Below are positions 20,191 through 32,331 of a DNA stretch of 64,000 nt, in pieces. Source of the DNA: Strigops habroptila. Taxonomy: Eukaryota; Chordata; Aves; Psittaciformes; Psittacidae. The stretch's first letter is position 1, and each line of letters starts with the position of its first letter. Under the pieces are notes generated by a model, which saw only the letters and a program-made list of their open reading frames with translations, was not told the origin of the DNA and did not search any database. A program made the position numbers and the translations under genes. The DNA is taken from positions 17,691,255 through 17,755,254 of the forward strand of contig NC_044301.2 of the NCBI RefSeq assembly GCF_004027225.2, given 5' to 3'.

Positions 20191-20560
20191 ATATCTAGGT
20201 GAAAGTCCACAGCTTACAGCCTAAGGCTTCATCAAATCTAGCTTTTCATGCTAAGCAAGTAAATTAGGGAAACAGCATACTAAACCAGACAATACCGTAA
20301 CTCTAAGTGACTCAGACTATTTAAAACTTATGTGTTTAAGCTAAAAAACTAATATCTCTCAGCAGTCGTCCCTTTGTTTTTATTAAGCATTTGTGCTAAT
20401 ATACTGAACATACTTCTCAAAATCTTTCAATTCTTGTGATCATTCTCCACTATTTCACATACAAGGTGACTATTAGTAACAGGTACAACATGGCCAGACT
20501 TAACACCCATTCTTTTTAATTTTATACTTAGCCATGCTGTAGTAGTCACTAGAGTTGACA

Positions 20561-22997
20561 GCGTCAGGAGTAGTGAAATATCCCACTTCATTCTTCGTTG
20601 CTTTTTGGGAATCTGTCATCGATCAGCTGGTTTGACTATCCACCACTCTTGATGTGAGAATGGTGTATCCAATTTTCTTTTCCTAAAATTTTAACAGCAA
20701 AATAAGAACACGGTAAGACAGTATATGGCCCCTCCCATTTGGGTTCCAATTTTTATTTTTGGGAAAATGCTTTAATTAAGACCTTGTCTCCTGGCTATAT
20801 ATCTTGTACCTGTATTTCAGGTGGTGTGGGCTGACTCCATTTGGCATATGTCCTTTTATCTTTAAACCCTTTTTGCATATATAAAATGTACTGGTTATCT
20901 CTGTCCAATAGGCTGGTCTTAGCTGGAATATATGTGCCTGGTATAGCTAGGTGCCTCGCAAAGAGAATCTCTGCTGGTGTTAGTCCTATGGGTTGTCAGG
21001 GAGTGTTTCGAACATCCCATAGAACTAAGTATAGTGCTTCTGGCCAGTTTAACCTAGTGTGTGCACATACTTTTGCTGTCTTTTCTTTTACTATTCTGTT
21101 CATCCTTTCCACTTGTCCCAAAGACTGTGGATGATACAGGGTATGTAACTTTCTCTTTATTCCTAGTGATATGTATAGTTGATTGATTATATTTGCTGTA
21201 AAATGAGCACCCGTCTGACTCAACTGATTCCAGAACCCCATATCTAGGTATAATTTCTTTCAATAAAGCTTTTACTGTCCTCCTGTGTCAGCTTTTCTTG
21301 TTGGGAAGGCTTCTGCCCAGCCTCACAGTTGATCTACTATTACAAGCAAATGTTTGTATCTGTTAGCAGGGGGCATATCTGCATAATCTACTTAGAGTGG
21401 TTGAAAAGGTAAGTAGGCCCATATATTTCTTCTCTTCCATTGGATACTTTTCTGATGATGTGATAAATCCTTGTTTTTTTCCATAACATTCCAGTTGCAT
21501 AACATACCCCAAAGGCATACTGAGAGTCTGTATAAATATTGACTTGTTAACCTTTTCTCAGATGTGCTGCACATGTTAAAGCTACCAGCTCTGCTCCTTG
21601 TGCACTCATCCTTTCTGGAAGAGGTTCAGTTTCTATTACTTGTCCTTGGCTGGCCACTGCATATCCACTCCATCCGTTGTCCATGCAGGTAATAAGCCAT
21701 CTTATCATATAGAGTTAGGTCGGGATTATGCAGAGGAACATCAGTTAAATCTGCTCGCAGTTTACTTGAAGTATTCATCACCTGCTGACACTGGTGATGT
21801 TCTTTCCCATAACCAGGCAAAGGCATCAGGGTTGCTGGATTCAAGGTATTGCATCTTTTCAAAATTACATTATTATCTGCCATTAGAAGGATCAATTTGT
21901 ATCTGTGTGCCTGTTGTGGCAATAAGGCTTGGGTTGCATACTGTTGCAACAGTATTTCCACCTCGTGTGGGACATAAACTGTTGCAGGGTGTCCTAGAAT
22001 GAAGGGGCAGCTTTTTTCTAATACTGTGGCTGCTGCTGCCACTGATTTAATACAGACTGGTGCTCCTGTTGCAACCAGATCTAGTTGCAGAGTAGTATGC
22101 AACTGGTCTCTGGTGTGGTCCAAATTTGTGTGTTATCACTCCACTGGCTATTCCTTTTCATTCACATACATATAGATTGAAAGGCTTTGTATAGTTCAGG
22201 AGCTCAAGAGCAGGAGCTGATGCCAAAGCTCCTTTTATAGCTTTAAAAGCTTGTTCCCTTTCCGGATCCCATGCAATAGGTCCCATCTGCTCATTTCTTG
22301 TTGCTTCTGTCAGAGGTTCTGTTAATTCTCCCAACCCATGAATCCACAGTCAAGAAATTCAACAGCTCTGAGGAACCCTCGCAACTGTTTCTTTGTAATT
22401 GGATGAAGAAGCTTTATTATAGCTTCTATTCTTTCTGGGTCTATTACTCGCTGCCCTTCCCTTAGGATAAACCCTAAATATTTATCTTCCTTCTGACACA
22501 GCTGGAGTTTGGACAGAGATGTGTAATGACCTTTCTCTGCTAAGGCAGTACATAGAGGTACAGGCATCCTCATCTTGGTATTAACAAATCATCTACATAT
22601 TGTACAAGACCTGATTCACCTAGTAGTTTTATGTCTTTCAAATCATTACTCAGTGTTCATGAAAAAAATGTAGGAGACCTTGTGAACCCTTGTGGAAGAC
22701 ACTTCCAGGTTAATTGCTGTCCTTTCCAGTAAAGGCAAACAAGCTGGCTGTCCTCATCTAAAGGGATGCTAATGAAGACAGCAGTTAGATTAATCACAGT
22801 AAAGCACCTTGCCCAATGTGGTATTTGTAGAAGTATGGTAGAGAGATCGGGCACCACTGGATGAGGAGGTACTGCATGCTGATTAATTACCCACAGATCT
22901 TGTACAAAATGGTATTCTGGGTCCCTACCTTCATCTAATCTATTATTTTTTACAGGGAGTATAGGAGTATTATACGGTGACACACATTCTTTCAAAA
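20561..22997 (-). pseudogene. Class I (gamma-like) provirus C: integrase, RNase H, RT
   Basis: On the - strand, from right to left: RT start (ECVSPYNTPILPVKN), LPQGFTRSPTFF, a YVDD box (LVQYVDDLLIP) near 22575-22610, RNase H in broken frames (21626-22123 open), and integrase with LYHPQSLGQVERMNRIVKEK (catalytic Glu) at 20996-21241. The C-terminal WIHHSHxEWW block is near 20620-20680. Frames shift several times, including at the second catalytic Asp near 21220. The RT start is cut off by a CR1 at 22998 and resumes at 25668. Class assignment is from the RT and integrase motifs. Confidence 0.82.
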
Positions 22998-25667
22998 TTC
23001 ACCGGCAGGGAGAGACTGGTTGGAAATGTGATGCTCCAGGGAAGCCTTGGCTGTAGCGATCATGAGATGGTCGAGTTCAAGATCTTCAGGACAGTGAGAA
23101 GAGCATGCAGCAAGCTCACTGCCCTGGACTTCAAGAGAGCAGAATTTTGCCTCTTCAGGAACCTGCTTAGTAAGGTTCCATGGGATATAGTCCCAGAGGG
23201 CAGGGGAGCCCAAGACTGCTGGTCGATATTCAAGGATCACCTGCTACATGCTCAGGAGTGTTGCGTCCCGACTAGAAGGAAAAGTGGCAGGAGGGCCAGG
23301 AGACATCCATGGGTGGATAGGGAGCTGCTGAAAAAACTTAGAGGGGAAAAAAGAAGCTTATAGAAGGTGGAAGCAAGGACAGGTGGCCTGGGAAGAATAT
23401 AGGAATGGTGTCCGGGAAGCTAGGGACCAGGTTAGGAAAGCTAAGGCCCAGTTAGTTAGAACTAAATCTGGCCAGGGACGTGAAAGAAAACAGGAAAGGA
23501 TTCTATAGGTATGTAGCAAATAAAAGACAGACTAGGGACAACGTGGGCCCTCTCCGGAAGCTATCAGGAGAACTGGCTACCCTGGATTTGGAGAAGGCTG
23601 AGGTTCTTAATAACTTCCCTCAGTCTTCACTAGCAAATGCTCTGACCACACCGCCCAAGTCTTGGAAGGCAGATGCAGGGACTGTGAGAATGAAGATCTT
23701 AGGCCCACTGTAGGAGAGGATCAGGTTCGAGACCATCTTAAGAACCTGAATGTGCACAAGTCCATGGGTCCTGATGAAATCCATCCGTGGGTCCTGAAGG
23801 AGCTGGCGAATGAAGTTGCTAAGCCACTGTCCATCATATTTGAAAAATCATGGCAGTCAGGTGAAGTTCCCGATGACTGGAAAAAGAGAAATATAACCCC
23901 ATTTTCAAGAAGGGGAAAATGGAAGACCCGGGGAACTACAGACCAGTCAGTCTCATCTCTGTGCCTGGCAAAATCTTGAAGTAGATTCTCCTGGAAAGCA
24001 TGCTAAGGCACATGAAAAACAATGAGGTGGTTGGTGACAGCCAACATGGCTTCACTAAGGGCAAATCCTGCCTGACCAATTTGGTGGCCTTCTGTGATGG
24101 GGCTATGGAACTGATGGACAGGGGCAGAGCAGTTGACGTCATCTACCTGGACTTGTGCAAAGCGTTCGACACTGTCCCGCACGACATCCTTGTCTCTAAA
24201 TTGGAGAGACATCAATTTAATAGATGGACCACTCAGTGCATAAAGAACTGGCTGGATGGCCACATGCAAAGAGTTGTGGTAAATGACTCAATGTCCTGTT
24301 GGAAAACAGCAACGATGGTGTCCCTCAGGGATCGGTGTTGGGACTGGTCCTGTTCAACATCTTTGTCGGTGACATGGACAGTGGGATTGATGTGCCCTCA
24401 GCAAGTTTGCCGACGACACCAAGCTGTGTGGTTCAGTTGATATGCTGGAGGGAAGGGATGCCATCCAGAGGGACCTTGACATGCTTGTGAGGTGGGCAGA
24501 TGCCAACCTTATGAAGTTTAACCAAGCCAAGTGTAAGGTCCTACACCTGGGTCAGGGCAATCCCAGGCACAGCTACAGGTTGGGCAGAGAAGAGATTCAG
24601 AGCAGCCCTGTGGAGAAGGACTTGGGGGTGTTGGTTGATGAGAAACTGAACATGAGCCGGCAGTGTGCGCTCACAGCCCAGAAACCAACCGTATCCTGGG
24701 CTGCATCAAAAGAAGCGTGACCAGCAGGTCAAAGGAGGTGATCCTGCCCCTCTACTCTGCTCTTGTGAGACCTCACTTGGAGTATTGTGTACAGTTCTGG
24801 TGTCCTCAACATAAAAAGGACATGGAGCTGTTGGAGTGAGTCCAGAGGAGGGCCACGAGGATGATAAGAGGGCTGGAGCACCTCCCGTATGAAGACAGGC
24901 TGAGAGAGTTGGGGCTGTTCAGCCTGGAGAAGAGAAGGCTGCGTGGAGACCTCATAGCAGCCTTCCACTATCTGAAGAGGGCCTATAAGGATGCTGGGGA
25001 GGGACTCTTCCTTAGGGACTGTAGTGGTAGGACAAGGGGTAATGGCTTCAAACTTAAACAGGGGAAGTTTAGATTAGATATAAGGAAGAAGCTCTTTACA
25101 GTGAGGGTGGTGAGGCACTGTAACAGGTTGCCCAAGGAAGTTGTGAATGCTCCATCCCTGGCGGTGTTCAAGGCCAGGTTGGACAGAGCCTTGGGTGACA
25201 TGGTTTAGTGCGAGGTGTCCCTGCCCATGGCAGAGGGTTGGAACTAGATGATCTTAAGGTCCTTTCCAACCCTAACTGTGGCGTATGAACAGCACGGACT
25301 CAAAGCATCTTCATGCAGCGAATCACTTTATTGCCTATTGCTCTAGCTTTTATACCATTCTAGCAAAAGATATTTTTAGCCTATTGCTCTACCTTTTATA
25401 CCAAGCTAGTTTTAGCACGTCATGTTTAGTTCCTGGTTTACAGTTTTGTTTTTTCAACATTCTTTGTCATTTCACAGTCCCAAAATAACCAGTTCCTTAT
25501 CTTTCTGTTCTCCTGCTCTGTCCAGCTGGGTTGCTCTGCTTAATCACACAGTGTACTTTGCTTCTTCTTTAACTCTTTCTTCGCCAGCCAAGCAGTTACT
25601 TTGGCAATAATCAAATAGTTTCCATCCTCTCCTACACCTAACTATTCTATGATTCTATGATTCTATG
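22998..25667 (+). mobile_element. CR1 LINE (about 2.3 kb), split by solo LTR
   Basis: Inserted in RT of provirus C; the RT frame reads on across the CR1. It starts inside the endonuclease domain (GNVMLQGSLGCSDHEMVEFK). RT follows in several frames: [37 protein letters not shown] block at 24000-24440, [15 protein letters not shown] at 24299-24490, and RT C-terminus at 24861-25208. The 3' UTR ends ATTCTATGATTCTATGATT at about 25645-25667 after interruption by an LTR at 25277-25638. 5'-truncated, frameshifted, inactive. Confidence 0.9.
25277..25638 (-). mobile_element. Solo LTR (362 bp) in CR1 3' UTR
   Basis: TGTGGCGTATGAACAGC to CTCTCCTACA, with perfect 6-bp duplications CCTAAC (25271-25276 and 25639-25644). 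TTTATT at 25327-25332 is the - strand AATAAA. Two copies of a TATA-like segment (CTTTTATACC on +) lie near 25349 and 25392. Same family as 347-613 from its start. 6-bp duplication as in alpha/beta retroviruses. Confidence 0.9.
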
Positions 25668-26100
25668 ATTCCTTGGGCTAAATATAAGTCTATTTGCTTT
25701 TGAATGCTCTTCTCAGCTTCCTGGTAAATAGGATGCTGTTTTAAAGCCAGAGGGGGGTATCCTCCCTTTGTTTTCATGTTTACAGGTTGAGCTGAACCTA
25801 GTAATCCCACATCAGCGCTAGTTTTACTCCACAGCTTTGTTGGTACTGATTTCAATACTTCCGGTAGTTTTGGCTCATTTTGTACGCCAAAACTATAAGC
25901 CATAATTATTGTCTATCACTTCAGATGACAAATGTAATTCTACATCCAGAGCCTGAAAGAGATCTCTCCCTAGCAGGCACTCTGGGGAGTCCTCTGATAA
26001 TACAACTCACCCCCATATACACTTCTTTCCTATTGTTACTAATAGGACCTTACTCAAGTTCTGTTTTTTTTGTCCTTTTGTTGCCAATTTGGGGCTTTTT
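25668..26100 (-). pseudogene. Provirus C: RT start and protease
   Basis: 25655-25903 reads LWSKTSADVGLLGSAQP, then YPLxxxAxKSIQKQIDLYLAQGI-type sequence, the standard lead into gamma-like RT, directly continuing 22997 across the CR1. To the right about 25905-26040 reads ECLLGRDLFQALDVEL, the protease C-terminal LLGRD motif. Homology fades near 26100. Confidence 0.75.
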
Positions 26101-26431
26101 AAACAAAGACACAGTCTAGTTTAGAAAGGAGAATTTGTTTATACTAGGCAGGGTACTCGGTGGAAGTCTCTACAAATCAAAAACCCTGATGATTGTAACT
26201 TTAAGCTATTTATACATTTTGACAAACAAATCAGTGTCCATTGGTTGAGAATTACACAATTTGTTCATTAATTAGTATTCCACCCCTTATTGGTTAAAAT
26301 GCCCTCTCACTTCTCATGCTAGTCAGGCTTCTTTTGAGTTGGTGGGTTTCGTGAGTCGGTGGGCCATGAGTAGGTGGTCGTGCTGGCCCCTGCACGAATT
26401 ACCTTTTACTGCCCAATTTCTTCTGGGTAGT
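26101..26431. other. Unassigned spacer before ERV-L E
   Basis: AT-rich with several CCAAT-like boxes (ATTGGTTGAG, ATTGGTTAAA) near 26240 and 26289. It could be part of an LTR belonging to provirus C, but I find no second copy or clean ends. No coding potential seen. Confidence 0.3.
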
Positions 26432-26996
26432 TGTCCTGGGTTCAGCTATAGCAGTCATTTTTTCTCCTTCTTAGTAGCTAGTGCAGCGCTCTGTTTTGAC
26501 TTTCATCCTGGAACAATGCTGAGAACACCGATGTTTTTAGTTGTTGCTAAGTGATGTTTACTCTGACCAAGGACTTTCTCAGTCTCATGCTTTGCCAGGG
26601 AGGAGGGGAAGCCGGGAGGAAGCAGATACAGGACACCTGACCCAAAGTAGCCAAAGGGGTATTACATGCCACGGCATGTCATGCACAGTATATGAACTGG
26701 GGGGAGTTACCCGGAAGGCCCAGATTGCTGCTCGGGTCGGGCTGGATATCGGTGGGTGGGTGGCGAGCAATTGTATCCTCTCCCCTTGTTATTTCCCTTA
26801 TCATTATTATTATTGGTGGCAGCAGTAGTGGTTTTGTATTATACCTTAGTTACTGGACTGTTCTTATCTCAACCTGTGGGAGTTACATTCTTTTGATTCT
26901 CCTCCCCATCCCTCCGGGAGTGGGGGGAGGAAGAAGGGGGGGAGTGAGCGAGCGGCTGTGTGGTTCTGAGTTACCAGCTGGGCTTAAACCACGACA
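26432..26996 (+). repeat. 5' LTR of ERV-L E (565 bp)
   Basis: TGTCCTGGGTTCAGCTATAG to TTAAACCACGACA. Shows the family order in the sense direction: GTTGTTGCTAAGTGATG, a TATATGAAC box near 26690, the ATT repeat and TTGGTGGCAGCAGTAGTGG, and a G-rich block before the end. Confidence 0.92.
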
Positions 26997-27004
26997 GTTC
27001 TTTT

Positions 27005-27022
27005 TGGCGCCCAACGTGGGGC
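27005..27022 (+). promoter_or_regulatory. ERV-L E primer binding site, tRNA-Lys type
   Basis: TGGCGCCCAACGTGGGGC, eight bases after the LTR, complementary to tRNA-Lys1,2. Confidence 0.9.
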
Positions 27023-27117
27023 ACAAAGGGTTGAGATAACAACAAATCTGACCAGAGTGTGTCTAATCATATTTGTGATAAGCATTCATTGTTTCAGATT
27101 AATAGTCACTCGTCACA

Positions 27118-27450
27118 ATATTGATTTATTGGCTTTCAGAGTTGTTGTGCTTGATCTCAGAATTTCAGCATGTCGTAACTTACTTAGAGCCAGTATTTGC
27201 TGGTTTAATGTTTATCAGCTGGGGGGCATGGGCTAAGGTTCTCATTTCACTGTACTTCATGGTAATGACTTGTAATAGAATAGACTCATTGATCATGAAA
27301 CTGGTCTGGCATGTGTTCCCAGAGTTGCCATCACCTCTATACTTTGGGAGGTATATAATGAAATTTTTCTAGCAATTACATATCTTTTTTTTTCTCCTTG
27401 GGGGGTCAACCTACGAAGGAGGCATTCCCTTACACACTCCGCTCCCCCAC
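27118..27450 (+). pseudogene. ERV-L E membrane leader frame, broken
   Basis: Reads LSELLCLISEFQHVV, ISWGAWAKVLISLYFMVMTC, then RIDSLIMKLVWHVF, as in C2 and F. The conserved ATG is ATA here, and a one-base insertion near 27369 brings in a TAG before the slippery site. The T tract (27384-27392) has nine T. Confidence 0.7.
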
Positions 27451-28033
27451 CAGGCTATTTACAGCAGCATTTGATAGTTCTGAAGGTTTTGGATGGCCTT
27501 TGAATACCCTTGAGACCTGCCTGCTGATTGTGCTGGGGATCAGCACGTTGGCACACATACGGAGTGTGTTTTACCCACAGCTATCCCACTCTGAGAACAC
27601 CCTATTTCATATGATCTCGAAAGTTAAGCAGTATCGGGTTCAAATCTGGTCTAGGGTTAGACGACGATATAGGAGGACCACCAAGAGATTTTCCCTGAGG
27701 CTGGACAGTCATGAGTGGCAGGGTGTGTGGGATAGTATGGGCAAGTATCTAGGCCAGTGGGCCCCTCCAGTGCTTTGGAACTTCACCCCTGAACAAGTGC
27801 AAAATCCGGAAAATCTAGTAAAACACTTAAACGAGGTGTGCTGTCGTCCTGGTTATACCAGAGAGGAACAACTTGCTGCAACGTGCTGGGGCTTGGCCTA
27901 CGCCTACAGAGCCCTGCTCAACGCTATCCAGGACCTTCAAATGGAAAAATACGTCTCTGGATCTGATGGCAAAACAACAGACAATGCAGCTACTCTAACT
28001 ACAAGCACAGCCCTGCCATCTGAAATGGACTGA
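27398..28033 (+). pseudogene. ERV-L E gag N-terminal part
   Basis: 211 open codons. Hydrophobic segment TCLLIVLGISTLAHI at about residues 42-56, then the 5S-like stretch (27574-27642, coding YPQLSHSENTLFHMISKVK), a basic region (RVRRRYRRTTKRF), the conserved SHEWQGVWDSMGKYLGQWAPP domain, CCRPGYTREEQ, and the first few residues of the Thr repeat. It then jumps into RT (LPSEMD, stop), so most of gag, protease and early RT are deleted. No ATG opens the frame; it begins after the T tract, as in F. Confidence 0.82.
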
Positions 28034-29580
28034 TCCAGACTGCACTGGAACAGGGGCAAGATCCAGAACACCCGCAACACATTGATAATATTATCGTGTG
28101 GGGCACTACAGCAGAAGAAGTTTTTGAGAAAGGTATAATAATCCAAATAATAATAATTTGGATAATCCAAATCCTGCTGAAGGCCGGTTTTGCCATAACA
28201 TGGAGTAAGGTCAAAGGACCTGCACAGGAGATTCAATTTTTGGGAAAAAAATGGTAAGACGGATGTCGCCAGATCCCCACAGATGTGATCAACAAGATAA
28301 CGGCAATGTCAACACCAACTAACAAGAAAGAAACACAAGCTTTCTTAGGCATGTTGGGTTCTGGAAAACGCACATTCCAAATTACAGTCTGATTGTAAGC
28401 CCTCTCTATCACGTGACCTGGAAGAAGAATGATTTCAAATGGGGCCCTGAGTAACAACAAGCCTTTGAACAAATTAAACGAGAAATAGTTCATGCAGTAG
28501 CCCTTGGACCACTCTGGGCCGGGCCAGATGTGAAAAATGTGCTCTATACTGCAGCCAGGGAGAAGGGTCTTACCTGGAGCCTCTGGCAGAAAGCACCAGG
28601 GGAGACTCGAGGTCGACCCCTCGGCTTTTGGAGTTGGGGATACAGAGGATCCGAGGCCAGCTACACTCCCACTGAAAAAGAGATACTGGCAGCCTATGAA
28701 GGGGTTCGAGCTGCCTCAGAAGTGATTGGAACTGAAGCGCAGCTCCTCCTGGCACCCCGGTTGCCTGTGCTGGGCTGGATGTTCAAAGGCAGGGTCTCCT
28801 CTACACATCATGCAACTGATGCTACATGGAGTAAGTGGGCCGCACTAATTGCACAACGAGCTCAAAGAAGATATCCCAGTCATCCAGGAATTCTAGAAGT
28901 CATCATGGACTGGCCAGAGGGCAAAGATTTTGGAGTGTCACCAGAGGAGGAGGTGATGCGTGCTGAACAGGCCCCACTATATAATGAACTGTCAGAGAGT
29001 GAGAAGCAATATGCCTTGTTTACTGATGGGTCCTGCCCTATTGTGGGAAAGCATCAGAGATGGAAGGCAGCTGTGTGGAGTCCCCTGGGACAAGCTGCAG
29101 AAACTGCTGGAGGAGAGGGTGAATTGAGTCAGCTTGCAGAGGTGGAAGCCATCCAGCTGGCCTTGGACATTGCTGAATGAGAAAAATGGCCAGTACTTTC
29201 TCTCTGTACTGACTCATGGATGGTGGCAAATGCCCTGTGGGGGTGGTTGCAGCAATGGAAGCAGAGTAACTGGCAATGCAGAAGTAAACCCATCTGGGCT
29301 GCTGCACTTTGGCAAGATATCAGTGCCTGGGTGCAGAACCTGGTGGTGAAGGTACGCCACGTAGATGCTCATGTACCCAAGAGTCTGGCTGCTGAGGAAC
29401 ACCAGAACAACCAACAAGTGGATAAAGCTGCTAAGATTGAAGTGGCTCAGATGGACTTAGATTGGCAACATAAGGGTGAATTATTTTTAGCCCGGTGGGC
29501 CCATGACACCTCAGGCCATTAAGGCAGAAATACAACATCTAGATGGGCTCGTGATCGAGGGGTGGACTTAACAATGGACA
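28034..29580 (+). pseudogene. ERV-L E RT C-terminus and RNase H
   Basis: Starts just after the gag fusion with HGLIQTALEQGQ-like sequence and a mutated active site (HIDNIIVWG for YIDDIIVWG) near 28080. RT thumb follows in several frames. RNase H is open at 28530-29180 with ALFTDGSCPIVG and EVEAIQLALD; a stop (TGA) at 29178-29180 then ends the frame before LCTDSW. An expansion of AATAAT near 28137-28160 adds extra bases. Confidence 0.85.
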
Positions 29581-29583
29581 CTA

Positions 29584-30348
29584 TTGCCCAGGTTATTCAT
29601 GAATGTGAAACGTGCTGCAATTAAGCAAGCCAAGGGGTTAAAGCCTCTCTGGTATGGAGGACAATGGCTGAAGTACAAGTATGGGGAGGCCTGGCAGATT
29701 GCCTATATCACACTCCCACCGACCCGCCAAGGCAAGCGCCATGTGCTTACCATGGTGGAAGCAACCACCAGATGGCTGGAAACATATGCTGTGCCCCACG
29801 ACACTGCCCAGAATACTGTCCTGGGCCTTGAGAAACAAGCCTTTTGGCGACACGGCACTCCAGAGAGAACTGAGTCAGACAATGGAACTCATTTCTGGAA
29901 CAACCTTATAGACACTTGGGCCAAAGAGCATGGCATTGAGTGGGTATATCACATCCCCTACCATGCACCAGCCTCTGGGAAAATCGAACGGTACAATGGG
30001 CTGTTAAAAACTACACTGAGAGCAATGGGTAGTGGGACTTTCAAACACTGGGATACACATTTACCAAAAGCCACCTGGTTGGTCAACACTAGGGGATCTG
30101 CCAACAGGGCTGGCCCAGCCCAATCAGAACTTTTACATCCTGTAGAGGGGGATAAAGTTTCTGTGGTGCACATAAAGAATTTGTTGGTGAAGACAGTCTG
30201 GGTTATTCCTGCTTCAGGTAAAGGCAAACCCACTCGTGGGGTTGCTTTTGCTCAGGGACCTGGATATACTTGGTGGGTAATGCGGGAAGATGGGGAAGTC
30301 CGATGTGTACCTCAAGGGGATTTAATTTTGGGGGAAACCAGCCAATGA
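29584..30348 (+). pseudogene. ERV-L E integrase, catalytic Asp lost
   Basis: Long open stretch of 254 codons. The first catalytic Asp is replaced (WQIAYITLPP where F and C2 have WQID/WQTD). The second Asp (TESDNGTHF) and the Glu (ASGKIERYNGLL) are intact. A TAA near 29521 and a frame change near 29610 break the zinc region upstream. Ends with PQGDLILGETSQ and a stop at the same place as F. Confidence 0.88.
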
Positions 30349-30778
30349 ACTCAATTATATGCTGTTGCCTGCTCTATAACACTTTTATAGCCCACCAGCT
30401 AGATATCTTCATGTCACCATCAACTGACCCTGACTTCCCTCCGATCATCACCTCAACAAAGAATGAATTTTGATGAAACCAGACAAGCTCAGCAGTGACC
30501 AGACGAGTTTGGCGGTGTCATCAGCAGGCAACAACCCAGTACTACACACCGTCCCTCCTGCCCTGAAAGACTATTACAAGAGATGGAGCCTGACATCATG
30601 GACTGGATGAATTCAGCAACTTTATAGGGATTGGTCCATGGACTAGGGAATGATATCTTTCTCTTTGTGTGTGGGTGTGGGTGCATAGATATATGTATGT
30701 ATGGGACAGGGGCGATGGTGTGTTGAAATATGTGGGATCTGAGCATGACGTGAATGGTATGGAATAAGGGGTGGATAC
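30349..30778 (+). other. ERV-L E non-coding 3' internal region
   Basis: 430 bp, aligned with the corresponding region of F. TA/TG microsatellite near 30668-30702. It ends AAGGGGTGGATAC directly before the LTR, the likely polypurine tract. No env. Confidence 0.75.
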
Positions 30779-30945
30779 TGTCCTGGGTTCAGCTATAGCA
30801 GTCATTTTTCTCCTTCTTAGTAGCTGGTGCAGTGCTGTGTTTTTTAACTTTCAGCCTGGGAACAACGCTGATAACACCGATGTTTTTCATTGTTGCTAAG
30901 TAATGTTTACTCCGACCAAGGACTTTCTCAGTCTCATGCTCTGCC
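30779..30945 (+). repeat. Truncated 3' LTR of ERV-L E
   Basis: TGTCCTGGGTTCAGCTATAG to TCATGCTCTGCC, the first 167 bp only. The next 103 bp (30946-31048) is foreign, possibly a class I gag piece (- strand LGPLPKPGEHPLEWG), and then an LTR in the opposite direction begins. Confidence 0.85.
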
Positions 30946-31048
30946 CAGTATAGAAACTCCATATACAAGACAAATTAAAAGCTAACACCCCCCATTCCAA
31001 AGGATGCTCTCCTGGTTTTGGCAAAGGCCCCAACCCTTGGATAACTAC

Positions 31049-31614
31049 TGTCATGGTTTGAGCCAAGCTGGCAACTCGGAACCACGCAGCCACTTACTCA
31101 CTCCCCCAATCATCCTCCTGCTGCTCCCGGAGGGATGGAGAGGAGAATCAAAAGGATGTAAATCCCACAGGTTGAGATAAGAACAGTCCAGTAACTAAGG
31201 TATAATACAAAACCACTACTGCTACCACCAATAATAATAATGGTAAGGGAAATAACAAGGGGAGAGAATACAATTGCTCACCACCCACCGACCGATACCC
31301 AGCCCGACCCAAGCAGAGATCTGGGCCTTCCAGGTAAATCCCCCCAGTTTCTATACTGGGCATGATGTGCCGTGGTATGGAATACCCCTTTGGCCAGTTT
31401 GGGTCAGGTGTCCCATCTCTGCTTCCTCCCGACTTCCCCTCCTCCCTGGCAGAGCATGAGACTGAGAAAGTCCTTGGTCAGAGTAAACATTACTTAGCAA
31501 CAACTAAAAACATCGGTGTTATCAGCGTTGTTCCCAGGCTGAAAGTTAAAAAACACAGCACTGCACCAGCTACTAAGAAGGAGAAAAATGACTGCTATAG
31601 CTGAACCCAGGACA
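31049..31614 (-). mobile_element. ERV-L LTR, short form, opposite to E
   Basis: TGTCATGGTTTGAGCC to GAACCCAGGACA, 566 bp. No ERV-L internal sequence on either side, so it is a solo LTR. Flanks actac and actgg match only at three of five bases, so a target duplication is doubtful. Confidence 0.85.
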
Positions 31615-32211
31615 ACTGGTGATCCTTGTGATTAGTCTTCATTATTTTCAAATAGCTCCATCTGCATGTACAACTCCAAATGTGAATTTTGAGTCTGTCC
31701 TTCTGAGAGTTCCAGAGCCCTTATTAGTGCTGTTAACTCGCCTTCTGTGCTGATGTACTGCTTGGCAACGCTTCGGCCTCAAGTTCACATCGTGTGGTTA
31801 CTACCATGTATCCGGCTCTTCGGGTTCCATTCCTGATGAAACTACTTCCATCTACAAAAATATCCATATTTGCTTCCAGAAGTGGTTCATCCTTTAAGTC
31901 TGCTCAGCTAGAAAATACTTGCTCAATTGTCTGTAAACAATCATGTTCCAACTCTCTTTCTCCTGGAACAGACAACATTGGTGCTGGATTCACAGTTGAA
32001 GTTACCCATACTAATCAGTACTCATCTGAATGGGGCTTTTTCACCAGCAATATGGGAGTGTTAAACTCCAACTGACATTCTCTCAAGAGTCCATGATTTA
32101 CAAAGTGTTTTATCAGTGGTTCCAAACCCCATCCTTGCTTAGAGTTTAATGGATTATTGTTTCCATCTTAGCGGTTTTGCTCCTTGTTTCAATGATATTA
32201 CCACAGAATCA
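31615..32211 (-). pseudogene. Class I provirus D: RT start and RNase H pieces
   Basis: - strand reading from right to left: LIKHFVNHGLLRECQLEFNTPILLVKKP (in two pieces), a jump, then MDIFVDGSSFIRNGTRRAGY, the RNase H start with its catalytic Asp. Most of RT is deleted between them. Continues to the right of the CR1 at 36462 with protease. Confidence 0.72.
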
Positions 32212-32331
32212 TAGAATCAACTAGGTTGGAAATGATCTTTAAGATCATCAAGTCCAACCGTTACTGCAGGACTGCCAAATCCATCACTAAACCATGTCAC
32301 TAAGGGCCTCATCTACACATTTTCTGAACAC

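Larger units (their letters stand above)
26432..30945 (+). mobile_element. ERV-L provirus E, deleted and 3'-truncated
   Basis: The only + strand ERV-L provirus in the window. Complete 5' LTR, primer site, membrane-frame remnant, gag N-terminus, then a deletion into RT, RNase H, integrase, non-coding 3' region, and only the first 167 bp of the 3' LTR. Left flank gtagt (26427-26431) has no partner because the right end is lost. Multiple stops. Confidence 0.9.

Noticed and set aside
31044..31619. Target duplication for the LTR at 31049-31614
   Set aside because: actac versus actgg agree at only three of five bases; not better than chance.
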